Below are positions 50,901 to 63,683 of a stretch of DNA of 64,000 nucleotides, in pieces. The first letter of the stretch is position 1. Each line of letters opens with the position of its first letter. Both the position numbers and the translations under genes were made by a program. Origin of the DNA: Paragonimus westermani. Taxonomy: Eukaryota > Platyhelminthes > Trematoda > Plagiorchiida > Troglotrematidae. The notes under the pieces are model-generated. The model searched no databases, was not told the origin of the DNA, and saw nothing but the letters and a program-made list of their open reading frames with translations. Location: positions 16,397-80,396 of the forward strand of contig QNGE01003050.1 in the NCBI GenBank assembly GCA_008508345.1, written 5' to 3'.

Positions 50901-52422
50901 CAGCAGAAGAAGAAGTTGGAGGACAGGTTTTGAACATGACGTTAAGTGTTGTGAATATGTTCGAGTATGCTTGTACTGTTTTTACATTAAATAACTATGA
51001 GAAACAAACAAACTGCTTCTACGAAGATGTGATTGATGGGTGTAGCTAAAATATTCCTTCGAACAACAAAAGATTGAAGCTGTGATTTCACTCACTTCAG
51101 CTTGTTAAACCTGTGTGACAGCCTGTGTGAACGGTTTGTTGGACGGAATGCTTGACGAAATGAAACCTAGAATGTCAAGTTCCCGAGAACCTGTTTCAGA
51201 GAGTGGTTGTTGTTTGGCAATACAATGAACGGACGCTGTTCCGAAATGGCACCATTCAATACGCTGCAAATAAGGTAGGGATTTTCAAGTACGGTTTGCT
51301 TTTTCCATTCCAATTTAATTCGTTAATTCAGTTGTTTCGTTGACAATCAAGAAGTACGGACATGAGCACCAGTAAGACAAATTGTGTGTCTTAGCTTAAC
51401 AATCAGATTTTCTAGGTAAAACATACCCCAGGTTAAAAAAGCTGTTAATTAATGAACTGACCTTATAACATTCACTCATCGTGTCTTCGAAACTGTTGAT
51501 ATCCGGGGGACACAGAACTCTCTTCAATTATACAATATAATATATTAAACAAGAGAGTTGGCGTTAATTAATCTTTACATTTTGCAGTTTTTCCAAAAGG
51601 TTCATTTGAAGGCTCGTAGCTGTTGTGTAGAGGACAACAGTCAGAAGATCAAGCATTCGTTTCAGTACTATTCCATTATGGCACGGACATCTGGAAAGTG
51701 ACATAACTGTTTCTGCAGCCCTCCATCCAGTTGTATACCATATTTACATGTGTGAAACCTCTCACCTTGCCACGTTTGAATGATATTTGCTGAGAGTGGT
51801 CGTGTTCATCATTCATCTGGAATCATCAATGAAATTACTAGGTTAACTGACAACTTCTTATTTTGAGATCAATCTAGCTCAAAACTGATTTTTAATTGCA
51901 ACTAGTGAAAACCGTCAGATCTACAAAGTTAACGTCATTCAGTAAACGCTGGTAACATGTTAAATCAAGTAAATCTTATCCATTAGAATTTGTTTTGTGT
52001 AACACACCACTACACATGCAATTTACGAAATCCGTGTGTCTGAACGATTCTGACACATATTGTCTTTTACAACCGGATTTCCAGTCGCTGCTCAGGTGAC
52101 ACACAATTTTTTTGTTCCTGTTTCTAGCGGTAGCGATGTTGTAAAAACATGAAACATATAGTTTAATGATGGGTGTTCAGAGACCAGCTTGTTCGATGTA
52201 TTGTCTTCTTTAGAGTGCTTGTATATGGAACAACTCTCAGGTCTTTCCTGAATACAAAAATGATTGAGACAGTTTTACCGGGACGTGAACACATACTGAA
52301 ATGTACATGTTAACCTGGGGATATGTTCAAAACACGTTTAACGCTGTCTTCTCAAAAAAACTGTAGGAATGCTAAATCATCCTAACTAATGTTACTGAGA
52401 AGAAACGGCGCTGTCGCTCAAA
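47912..52422. other. No supported gene over 4.5 kb
   Basis: Strongly AT-rich with short open frames only (99 codons at most, 49810-50109 minus). A small hairpin-like palindrome (TACCCTCTT...AAGAGGTA) lies near 49390-49416, with a loosely similar motif near 54205-54230. Confidence 0.35.
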
Positions 52423-52743
52423 TTACAACCTTCTCGTATTCAGTGTAATCCCTGAAACAAACGGTCGCATTCGAACTCGTTTTACTTCTATGGACGTTTT
52501 TATTTTATGGACGCTTGGAAGATACGGTAGGTTCACGAGTGGTCGTTTGTTGCAAGAAACCAGTTGATATATCAATTCGCCTATCTTGTGTTCGGTTTTG
52601 AACAATACAAACTTTTCGAAAAATGGACGGGAAATGAGTAACTTGTAATTTTTAGAAGATTTACAAACTACGGACAACTTTTTGAGAAAGTCGATCAATA
52701 GAAAATGACACATACGTTTCAGTGTGAAACAGTATGTCAACAC
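52423..52743 (-). mobile_element. Penelope-like RT fingers fragment
   Basis: A 106-codon minus frame contains PYLPSVHKIKTSIEVKRVRM followed by RPFVSGITLNTRRL. This matches the PLE order P-R-x-Y-G-L-P-K-x-H-K, a short insert, then R-P-I-V-S-x-x-N-S-P-T-x-x-L. The preceding KIGELIYQLVSCNKRPLVN sits where PLEs have the K-L-K-P-x-G-x-R-x-P lead-in. It breaks off at 52423 before the palm. Similarity is moderate, and no pLTR is visible nearby. Confidence 0.5.
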
Positions 52744-55700
52744 AGTTTCGCCGTAATTGAATCAAATGCTGTCAGAACATGTAACGATAATTCGTACGAA
52801 TGTAGAAGGCGCGTCCGTTCCTTGCAAATTCTCCAACCGTAGATCAGGCATAACCATACGAAAGTGTTATTTTTAAACGCGTATCTTGAACTGTGATCCA
52901 TTCATTTTCTATTTTTAACTAAATGAGTGGTCCTTAGTATCGCTTTCTAAGCATCACCTTGTACACTGTGTACTTTGTCTCGGAATAAGTTCTTATTGAT
53001 CAACCCTGGTACACAGTTGCATTACAACGTTAGATGTTTTTTTTGCGAAAACATTTTGTGCCAACCAGTAAGCGTCCAGTTTGGGCATGATCGCACAGAT
53101 TAATTTGCCGCCTGAGAAAATGAGTTTAATCGTGTGCATTACCATCACGTCTGAGCCAGTTACGTTTCGGTGGAGTCGTCAACAACTGATAGCGCTGTAC
53201 TGTGATGAAGATGTTGAGTAAAACCCTTTAAAACTTGTTCTGATATAATTTAGAATCGTTGTGCACACTATGTTCAAAGTAAAACAGTATGTCAAACTCG
53301 GTGTTGCACCAAAAACTGCATAGACACGTCACAGAATATATCTTGTTTGGGTATTCAAAGCGCATTCAGGCGCATTTCACACGTGTCCTGATTGTTCGGA
53401 ATGTGCTGATATATGACACCCAGTTATTTTTCAGCTTCATGGGATCAAATGTAAATCAACAAACCTTTGGTAGTAAATTATGGAAACTAGAGAGTATACA
53501 CTCAAAGAGGTTTCGCTGATGAGATGGTTAGTAAAAACTAGACGAACAATTTGTCTTCAATATTTCCGTCACAGTACTCAACGGAACAGAATTTATCATC
53601 CGCGCTGAGTTCAGACGCTTACACACATTTGTAAAGTGCTGCGATAGCCGTTTTAATGAGGCGCTTCGGCAAGACTGGTTTTGATTAATTTGCATTTAAC
53701 AGTGTTGACATGTTTTGTGAGGTTGGGGACAATTGAACCGGCTGCCTGTGTTTCATTTTTCCTGCTGTCAAAATGAAAAGCCCATGCGACTAGAAAATCA
53801 AACCACCGCAGAGAATAGAACGCAACCGTACGGCATGCATTAGGTCATCATTTGGATGCGAAAACAGGTTAACGTAATCTACGTAAACAGTGTAAAGGAG
53901 AAATAGCTAGAGATTTTGGATAAGGCCATGATAGTTTACGCAAAACAGTCAACTGTTCTACTGAATATTCTAAGTCTACAGTAAAGTTTATTCTAATCTG
54001 ATCATAAACGGGTGTAAAGAAATATAATGGCGTTTGTTTTAATGAAGTTAACTGCGCGTCTTAATAAACACCAGCAACGAAATCAATCTACATCATGAAG
54101 AAGAGACCGTTCGGTTCACTTTTGAAAATTTATTTGTGTCCAGTGCATGAGGTCATTTGTAGTTAATTTTTAAACTCCCATTTTTTAAATCCGGAGTGGG
54201 ATATAACCTCTACTGACAGAAGGGGTTCAGTGGCAGACTCGACTGTTTGTTCACCGTCAGGCAGTAACTGTTTGGCGATTGGTCAGAAGGTGAGGGTACC
54301 ATTGGCGGCTGCAAATTCGTACATATATTTGCTTGGAACTCAAACAACAACTAAACCGAACGGTGTGTCTTGGCTACCTGAGCGATAATGAATGATGATG
54401 TTTTTCATAGGTTACAAGCTGCTTTATTTTTTCAGATGGTTCTAGAATACATTTTTCATCAACTCGTTAAAATGCGGAAAAATAAACATCTATCAACTTG
54501 CAGCCTACATGCGAACATTTTCTCGGTTTTTAACGGTTAGAATCATGAACTGACTTTCACTCATGTATTTGGCTAAACTGACTTTTCTTCTTGGATAAAT
54601 TTAGTAACGCTGACTACAAAGATCAGTATGTTTCAAGATACCCGGCTATTATGATCGGAAGTAGTAGTGATCTGTTGAAGTGAGAAAAAATGCTCACAAA
54701 CATTTTTAACTGTTGTACACTTTAGAGTCATTTTTGTCACACAATATCACTGAGTTGTAACTTGTTTATTTTTATTGATGCATGTTATGAAGCCCGGAAA
54801 TACGTGTTACTGAAAGAACAGAAAATTTGTTGCAAAATCCTCAATGTGAGATGTTAATGGCAATAAGAAGCAGAGGAACGCCAAAATGCAGGAAGAACTT
54901 ATCCAGGTGGGAATTCCTATGAAGTTACAATGAATTCTCAGCAGTTCAACTACCGTAGGGTTTTTAATTACCTGTTTTCTGTTGAAAACGTGATGTGTCA
55001 TTGGAACTCTCCTAGCACCGTTGTAATTTTGCAATCATTCAAAATCCCTTACAATATACCGGTCATTAGTTACCCGTAACCAAAGATTGCATCCGTTTAG
55101 TGACCGTAGTTGATGACAAAAGTCTTTAGGCGAACTAAACGTAGTTTGATTTTATTACAAACGGCTAAAATTTGTGTGTATTCTGTTACACACACATCCA
55201 CTTTGTGAGAAAGTGTTCACTTGTAAGCAAGTTCAAAGGTGGCTGTTCTCTTATTTAATAGACAAGTTTCTCCGTATTTCCCTACGGATTATTATCAGCA
55301 TTTTCCAGAGGGTTGTCTGTGAATTTTAAGCAAGAGTACCGTCCATTATCTCAACATGCATTGTCGATAATCCAATCTGTTGAGTGTGCTGGAGTTTTCA
55401 AGCAGAGTGGCTTGTAACGCTTAGCATATATGCTCCAGTGAAAGCAGTCTTTTCCGGTTCAAGCTGAACTGAACTGTAGTTCCCAAAAAATTTCTAATTA
55501 GATGTGTCACGGTTTCACCTAACAAACATGGCATATATGTGGCTTCCACCTTGCGGACTTCGAAAGCATGGATGGTATGTGCATAATCCAGTCCCTCAAC
55601 GTGTATGCAGCAAGTTTACGCAAACACTTCGTCTGTCTTCAACGTCTTCGTGGTATACCATTTTTTCTTACGGAACTCCACTTTCTATAAGCCTGCTGGA

Positions 55701-55984
55701 ACATATTCAGTTTAATTATGACTGATAGTCATAAATAATAACACACCGGTTATTCAGTTGGTTAATCAAACTCTGGCCATATGGGTGATGCGGTAAAATC
55801 TAGAGAACACGAAGAGTGATTAACGTGATATGTACGTACTGAAACTAATACCGCATCAGAACGTAGCAAGTGGTCTACCTGGCGTTCTGGTTGTGCCTAA
55901 ATAGTTTACTCTTCCAAGAGCTCCGGCATTTTTGAAGGGAATGTTTGGTTTCATCCTAATTGTGTGGTACGAGGTTTCTGGATG
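52744..55984. other. No supported gene
   Basis: Only short open frames. A CTGATGAG at about 53515 lies in unique sequence and is not part of a pLTR. Confidence 0.35.
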
Positions 55985-56185
55985 GCCAGTGATTAGTCAG
56001 GGAGTTGGTTAACTTCATGTTGAACATCATTCATGTTTATCCGCCTGTATTCTGATACATTTTTCAGCCAATCACTTTCACTGAAACCCGTCATCAGTAC
56101 GCAGGCTCTGCATGACTGGGAATAGAACTGTGGCTACGCTTTCATGACAACCGTGTTCACCACTGCGCCACTGACCTCACGCTAA
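55985..56185 (-). repeat. SINE family B with tRNA-like head
   Basis: On the minus strand the head starts near 56185. The A box TGGCGCAGTGG (56170-56160) matches the pol III consensus. A degenerate B box, CAGTTCTATTCCC (56130-56118), follows about 30 bases later. The body continues to a tail near 55985 that contains the sequence shared with the copies at 5.2, 28.0, 29.9 and 60.4 kb. Length is about 200 bp. It is clearly distinct from the 105-bp SINE at 10.5 kb. Confidence 0.65.
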
Positions 56186-56608
56186 GCATAACCGATTTAT
56201 CATAGCTAAATGCTCAACCACTTTCTATACCATACAAGGGCAATTTAGCCTTATACTGTTTTTTGCACCGTAATTCAATTAAAGATCTGACTAAAACAAA
56301 AACAATATTTGTTCTCATGTTAATCTCCTGAAAGTTATACAGTTACTGAACGTGTTAGGTAAACCTAACCTCCAACCTTTTCAAGTGTGACAATTCAGTG
56401 AACACACATTTTGTGTTTAGCACAATTGCTGTGCTTATCACCATCTACTCGTTAAACGAGTGAATATACTCAATCCGATCCTGGTCTGTTTGTGAAATGT
56501 ACAGATAGACTATCCATTCAAACATCCTGATCAATCTTACCGGTGTATTAATAATCTCACACGTTAATCCCGCCTTAACCACAGCCTAGTTCAAGTAACT
56601 CGTTTAGT
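56186..56608. other. No gene seen
   Basis: AT-rich sequence without recognised repeats, ending at the CG/CA tract. Confidence 0.4.
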
Positions 56609-56637
56609 CGCGCGCGCGCACACACACACACACGTAC
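56609..56637 (+). repeat. (CG)5(CA)7 alternating tract
   Basis: Twenty-nine bases of strict pyrimidine-purine alternation: five CG, seven CA, then CGTAC. Such tracts can adopt Z-DNA. Confidence 0.9.
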
Positions 56638-59600
56638 CCACAGTTATTTCTTCGAAAGTTGGACGCGACGAGATTTCATGACTGTCAGCGGACGATTTCT
56701 GGCATTACACTGGTTCGATGAGGTCGGTAGCGTGAGATTGATAGTCAAACGTGGTAGGGTGAACACGTAAAGTAAAACTGACTTCCCAATAAGCACGGTT
56801 TGCTGGTTCATTTGCATCTGAGGTTAACAACCAGACACTTGTCTGAAATATGATCGACCAGACAGTCTTGCGTGAGTTGTGATGGTTGACCACTATCAAG
56901 TTTCTAGGTTACTGGCAGCAGCGTCACGTTAACCTTCTCAAATTTCTTTTAACTGATGTTAGGATGGTTTACTTTTATACAACCTGTGGTCAGCACTCCG
57001 CTGGAAATAAAGTGAAACCAATTTTTGCTTTAGTAAATAAATAATAGAAACTCTTACAAAAACAGTCAACTGTTGGACGCGAAACACAGAATTTTCCATG
57101 ATATAAATTACTGCTCAACCATTGTACCAAACTAATGAAGCAAGCTGCCATATTCTAGGTCCGAAAATCTGATACTTGAAGTGAACACATTATGGTAGCT
57201 GTCGGTATTTTAGATTTCACCAAAGGGCCGTGCGAGGGTGCAACAAAACTGCACATTATGGAAAGTTGGATTTTGTGAATGCCACAGGTAGTACTTCTTA
57301 AATTGTGACCGCAGAGTAATAATGCCATCAAATAAATGCACATTTGAAAACAAAGCGTATCAGCTGAAAGGTAGCTGATAGATATTTACCTGTAACCATC
57401 AAAAGCTGAAGTTATTGATCTCTACTTCGGTAGTGTTGTGATTTGCTTCACGTCCACCCACGCATATTCCTCACGGCTATAGTCGGTGGAAACTTGAAGT
57501 GTATACATGCTCCTGTGCTTTCAAGGTTCGAATGCTGGATATCCCACAACCGATAAAACATTGGAAGTCCAAGCGAAAAAAGACTACTTAGTTTTTAAAT
57601 GTCTAACGTGATCCACAATCATAGTATTAGGTAGTTCATTGTCGATATTAATGCGATTTTGTAATAGGTCATTTTTCAGTGTTCGTTGTAAAAGCGTTTT
57701 ACTTATAGCAAATTTAGGCACTCGAATTTTTGAATGTAGTCACCATTTTCTCATTATCAGCTGTCTGCTGTTATCTGAAAAACTCATATGTATACATTCT
57801 CAGTTGTATGGAGAATAACACTTTTTCTGATTCCGGTAAAAATGACACAACGGAGACATAAGTTTCAAGATATGAATTTCAAAGTGTTGAACTATTCAGC
57901 TTTACAATTTTAGTTGTAATTTTCATTGATTGCACATGTGCACTTTTCACAATATTTAAGGTTGTCATGATGTATGCAACTGGCGGATAGTTATCTCGGT
58001 TGTTTCAAATCATAGTGCAACTATAACGTATGATCTCTTGATCATCGTCGAGATATTTTACATCGCCGTATTCGTTCTAAGCCGTAACATCATTCCATCT
58101 AACGTGCAGGAAATTAATTTGTTAACGATAGTTTTTCATACCTATTTTCAGAAAATCTACCGAAATTTCTCCACCGTGTGTTCCGAAGTGCTTCATATGT
58201 CCACTCCTTAGTAAAGCTATTAGTAAGATTAAAATTTTGCTTCGATCGAGTACAAAACGATAACACTCATTTGGGCATGAATTTGTTAACGTTAAAAGTC
58301 ACGATTTCTCACAAAAATATTTCTAAACATAACTAATAGTGTTTGAGGAAAGCGCGCTCACAAAACAGCTTTGCTTGACCAGCATTAATAACTTTAGAAT
58401 TCACTGAGTTAACTTGAATCGGCCTGGAAATTAGTTAAGGGACTTTGTGATGCATCTGACTTAAACATTTTTACTATACAAAACTGCGGTGTATGATAAC
58501 TGACTGGTCGTAAGGCTTGTTTCGTGGTTAAACCCTGTCACGATGATGACGATCTTGACGAATGGTCGAATGATACGTTTGTAGATCTGCTTTCTCCAAG
58601 TTACTTTCTATGTTTGTTCCAATTTTTGGTTTACGCTGATGCGCTAAAATTGCCTAAATGTACAGGTTAATGAAGCAACGTATTATGCACCAGCGCTTCC
58701 GTAAATGCACATCAAATTGTCCGGCTATCTCGACCACATTTTGCAAATCCAGTTCAAAAAACTAAAATGGCGACTGGATTTCAACTTCCTGGCATCTTCA
58801 ATGGGCACCAATCAGAGTTCTGCGGGCACAAGCGAAACAGTCTAAGAAAAGGCTCTTCCAAGTTAGCTTAGTATTTCATTTCAAAAGACCGACTACTTTT
58901 AAGATGGTCTCACCAATGAAATACGCTAGCAGTCCAACTAATACTGCTTGTTTGATGATTTTAAAGTTTACCTTCTTCACCGTGGTTCAAAAACGTTAAT
59001 AGAAAATTACACGTTTCATTTATGTACTATTGTTCTGTTAACTTGTTTATGCCTGTTCGTTGTACCATCGATCATAGACAAATAATGGCTGTGTTCGCTA
59101 CAGAATACATTCAGGACCACTTTATGTCAGAGGTACGATTTACCGGTTTCATCAAACTTTGCTGACATTTGCGATGTATCTTACATAGATTCTGATACGT
59201 TAACAATGCCAATCGGTTTGGTGTGTTGCATTTGTGAAAGACTTATTGACTGAAATACCTTACGTACGGAGCAAGTTGTCGAAGAGAAATTGCTGGTTGT
59301 TGCAAATGATGTGTTTTGGTTCTGTGTTAGAAAATGTGACTTTCACATATTGTGAACAATATTTGATTCAACTAATTGTTCTTATCAGCTAACAACATAA
59401 AATCAGGCAAAAATCTCATTTTCATCAGTTCGAACAATCTGGTGATTAAATGAGGAGCTCACTTGGACTCAATTTGAATTCCCGTGAGTTTCACTCGTAT
59501 GATTGGAACAAAAAAATGACGGTTCTGACAAGTAAAATGGAAATTTATCTTGAGAGTTATATGCCCAATTTTTGAAGTAGTCAGACAAGCAAGGGTTTGA

Positions 59601-60380
59601 CAGTAAGTGACTGCAGTTGTTGACTGATCACCAAGGCTACGCGTTACTGTAGATCTAGAGTATCAGTACAATTTACTAGTACAATGAACGATAGTCGCCA
59701 GTTGCTTCATTGACGAATGATGACAAGTGAATTTGACCATTAGCAACGTTTTGAGAGAATATCAGTTTGCATGTTGCAAAAATCCGACACAGATTAACCG
59801 GAGCAATCATGTTGTACTCTGTCCACATAATAATAAATCTTGCTTCAATGACTAGTTCAATTTTGCGATCCAAATTTCAATCGGTTCTATGTACAAGAGA
59901 ACCATACAGCCAGAAGAATGACTCTTTTCGAAATTCAAACAATTTCTCTCCCGTTTAAGGGAGTGAGGAAGGTCCGTCCCCTCCGGTTTGTTAGTTCAGC
60001 TGAGACCACTTAAAAGCGCAACTGGTACGGAACAAATATTTAGGGTTCAGTTATCAAGAGACTGGCAGTACTGGAAACCTTTCTACTACTACATAAATGA
60101 CCTCTAAAATTTAATGTTTCAAGGGAACACCACAAACACTTTGTTGCCTGTATTTATTGCTTACTTTTTACCAGGCGCGTTGAACCATATTTGGAATAAA
60201 ATGACGAACTCCTTTATTACGGCTATTCATTGTCACTTGGAAAAGGCTACCAAAAACTATCCGAACGTGATCTGAAATTCATATAGTCCATAATTGTCTG
60301 CCAGATTAAATGGTTTCTCAGCTCGCAGGCGAGCAAAGCATTTGTCGTACTGTTTGATTCTTGAGATGAACCGAATGACA
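56638..60380. other. No supported gene
   Basis: A GC-richer segment at 56650-56900 is open on the minus strand in two frames and has an acceptor-like GTTAACCTCAG (minus, ending about 56812), but no product is recognised. The rest is AT-rich. Confidence 0.35.
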
Positions 60381-60598
60381 GATGAGTAGTCGGTGAACTG
60401 GTCTACCTCAGCTTGGAAATCACTCATAATCGGTCGCTTATTTCTTTTGAACGAAGGTGCTAGGCTCGAGTATCATTCTTGTCAAAGCCCGTCAATAGTG
60501 CATATGCTAGCCATGGCCCGAAGTAGAATCCCGACTATGATTTCAGGAAGCAACCGTGTTCACCACTGCATCACTGAGATCGAACTAAGTGAAAACTG
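60381..60598 (-). repeat. SINE family B, most complete copy
   Basis: Plus-strand order: GATGAGTAGTCGGTGAACTG, CACTCATAATCGGTCGC, GGTGCTAGGCTCGAGTATCA, GTAGAATCCCGACTATG, then CCGTGTTCACCACTGCATCA. The last is the reverse complement of the A-box region. The copy links the tail seen at 28.0 kb with the tRNA-like head seen at 56.1 kb and so defines the element as about 218 bp. Confidence 0.65.
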
Positions 60599-60900
60599 TG
60601 TTGTTCACAGTACAAATCAGTCACTTATTTCCAGATGTTCAGTGAAACACTGAGGGTTCAAGTTGTGTCGAATGAAAATGCTTGTTTCCACACTCAGTTA
60701 CCTCTAACAAAGTGTGTACAAATGTGTCCGTAAATAGGTAGTGAGACTACCTAGTGCAATTCGAGAACGTTCGTGAACTTGCGTAGATGCCTAAAGGTAG
60801 TCTCTCACTTGGTGTTTTAAAATCCAAGTGAATTTTGCAACATCAAACTGTTCTCATCCGTTTATCAACAGAGTAAGAAATACATTGTGAGATACAAGCA

Positions 60901-60919
60901 TTTCGTTTATTCCCATCAG
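60901..60919 (-). ncRNA. Hammerhead-like core in pLTR (copy 4)
   Basis: The minus strand reads CTGATGGGAATAAACGAAA: one change (G for A) in the CTGATGA box, an 8-base spacer starting G and ending C, and an intact GAAA followed by TGC. Confidence 0.5.
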
Positions 60920-61223
60920 TCGATTACATAAAGAATCCGGTTATATAAGTTTAGGGCACGGCAACAAAACAACGAAATGAACGAACATCAAATGCGTGCA
61001 AGGAGGTTTCCGCAAACAGTTTCAGTGCCACGTTAACAAAACTGGTTGCGTCAGGACTTCTTAGTAGACGTCCGTCGTCAGCAGTCTGTTGGCAAAATAG
61101 CTAACTTGATTAATTTCGTTACCGTGGCACTGAATTCTAATTGCACCTATGTAATGTTATTTAATTTCGTAGTTTCTGTCGGCATGCCCTGGACCTATAT
61201 AACCGAATGTTTTATGTAGTCGA

Positions 61224-61242
61224 CTGATGAGAATAGACGAAA
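61224..61242 (+). ncRNA. Hammerhead-like core in pLTR (copy 5)
   Basis: CTGATGAGAATAGACGAAA with both invariant boxes intact. The flanking ATGCC (61240-61245 region) could pair with an upstream GGCAT (about 61180) as helix III, but the base after GGCAT is G, which is not allowed at the cleavage site. So this copy may be inactive, or the pairing is wrong. Stem II would have one closing pair only. Confidence 0.5.
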
Positions 61243-61250
61243 TGCCTCCA

Positions 61251-63613
61251 ACTAGCAACTCACTCAATTGGACGTGTTCATATGAAATTATTGGCTGACT
61301 GAAATTACGCAGTTTACAGATCTGTAAAAAAGGGCTCGACTTTTGTTTGCATAACAGGCGGTTCAACGACCTGCTTATATTTTCGTCCTACCCAATAAAT
61401 TCGAAAGCACAATCCCAACTAGTGGTTTAATGAAATTTATGCGAGTTACTTGGACCAATTAGACGTATTGCTGTCGCACTCCAAATGTGGGGTTAAGTCA
61501 TAAAATCAATTTGGCCAAGTGCTCTTTGGATAACCGAGTAAATATTTTTGTACGCATTATTCGGTACATATAATGTGAAACTGTGTGTGGAACACATTTG
61601 AGATCACTTAGCCTTAACGGGGAGAAGGACACCGATAGGATAATTTTACAAAGCGTTGTTACTGTTTTTCCCATAAATACGGTGATTCAATGCATTAGTG
61701 GATTGCGTTCAATTTGAAAATTTAGATAGTTCACGCTTTTATCAGCTTGGTAGTAGAAATATCGCACGAATCATGTAGTGGCAAGCGATGTTGCGACATA
61801 CATTGTAAGCTGGATGCTACAAAATGGTGCACGATGATTACACCATATTCACTCTACGTGACACGTTGTGTTCGTCGAAACTTGAATTGTGTTTTACGTA
61901 ACGACGGTTCGTAATGTTATTGAGCTTTAATTTTTCACCCACAGATACCTCGATGATCAGTCAGGTGGCTCAGATTGCTAACCATTTTAGGCCACCATTT
62001 CGCTAGTTAGTTTTTCTTATGGAATATTCGGTGAAAAGTAAAATGCATAGCTGTGTTGAAGAAAACTGCAATAAGATGAGGCCAGGTCATGTTTTATTCG
62101 ACATAGGTTTCCAAACGCAGAAGGAATCAAACTGGTCACCATGCTCGCCGCGTGTAAGATTTAGAGACCAAGTTAAACGGTTTATAAGAGAAGGTAATCC
62201 GATAGGAATCAATTCGGTTTAAAGTTCTGCAATAGTTTGGGTATTGCACTGTCAAACTGTTATTCAGAATATTGTGATTAATACCTGAATCCACCCACTT
62301 AATCTGAAGCCTAGTTGCTTCCTATGCAGCTGGATTGGCTGTCTGAATGTATCCAAGTGCGTAGGCATCGCAAAGGGCAGCCTTAATTCGGAATTCAGCT
62401 GTAAACTAACAACCAGTTGCGAATAACACAGGATACTATATAACTAGTACGTGTCTGGTATATAATTGAGAGGTTGTAAATTCACGGTTAACAACTAGGC
62501 TTACTAAAAACTCAAGCCTGACGCTTTGTTATGGCACGCTTTCGGCCAGAGTTTTTCAAGCCTTAAATAGATAGAATGGTTTTAATCCAGGCCACTGAGA
62601 TTTTTAACAGGATATCTTCTGATTCAACGAAGGCTGGTGAGTATGAACAATACTTTAACTAAGTTGTGTGTTGGGTTCTGGCAGATTTTTGCAACTCTTT
62701 CTCAACATCAGGAGAGCAAAGCACTCGGAGTTGACCACATTCGATTTTTAAGTGAATACAAAATTTCCTGCGCAATTAATAAAAGTACATTTTCTTCACA
62801 CTGTTGATGTAGTCAACATCTAAGGTTGCCCACTTCCGACTGTAATCGAATACACCAATGTGAAGCCATGAAGAGTGGACCCGCTTAATGGGTTAAAGTA
62901 CAAGATTTGATCGCTTGTCAAAGGTAATTAGTCAGGCGGACAAGCCGTCACAGATGTGTGATATCTCCACAGACTAACAACCAAATACCTTAATAAGTGA
63001 CGGGTTTTTGAAGAGTTGGTGGATATGACTTGATGAACACACAACTATTCACAGTCTTTCCCTCGTAGACTTACAAACCAATTCTGTTAGCGAGGTCATA
63101 TCTTATTGAAATCTCTAGTCAAATCCAACAAATCTTCCCTGCTCCATTCACACATTTGCAAGTGACATGTTTCACTTTTAAACTTCTTGATTGACTTGCT
63201 CATAGTGAATCCAAGTAACTCTCGAACTGTCTCCTCGTCTTAGCGATCGGTCACTTTTTCCACTACACGCGCCATAGTCCACGCGACGAAATTCGTTTGC
63301 TGTTTTGTTTTAAAATTTGCATCTCACCACATTGAATGCGCCCGACAGCCAACAGGGATCAATCCTAATTGGGTGACTCATTCACTTTTGAAATACTGAA
63401 TCCCATTACTGATACAAACTTTGCTCGTTTGGTACAACAAGGGCAGTAACTTCACCCTCACTGAAAAGACATGATCACGGGGTTGTCGATTGGTTAGAAC
63501 AGATTGATTCTACTCATTTTCCATTCGAAATGACCGGAAAAACTGAACACTGTCCGTACAAGGTTGTGATTGGGATTCTGGGTCTGACCGTTCGATTTTG
63601 CCTGTCGTGGAGT
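61251..63613. other. No supported gene
   Basis: A 67-codon plus frame at 62019-62222 has no recognisable domain. No PLE or SINE copy was seen. Confidence 0.35.
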
Positions 63614-63632
63614 TCATCATCATCATCATCAG

Positions 63633-63683
<51 letters not shown>
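63614..63683 (+). repeat. (TCA)n microsatellite, about 23 units
   Basis: A 70-base run of TCA repeats with one interruption (CAGCATC near 63630). It is not in a supported open frame. Confidence 0.95.

Larger units (their letters stand above)
60885..61250. mobile_element. Facing pair of PLE terminal repeats without a body
   Basis: Two diverged pLTRs lie in inverted orientation. The left one (about 60885-61085, minus) and the right one (about 61100-61250, plus) share the landmarks of the 42.8 kb arm: GTGGCACTGAA, TATATAACCG followed by TTTATGTA, and the hammerhead-like block at the outer ends. No RT or nuclease sequence lies between them. The structure resembles a short non-autonomous foldback derived from a PLE. 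Confidence 0.65.

Noticed and set aside
53515..53545. CTGATGAG as a sixth hammerhead core
   Set aside because: It is followed by GAAC at the wrong distance and lies in sequence unlike any pLTR.
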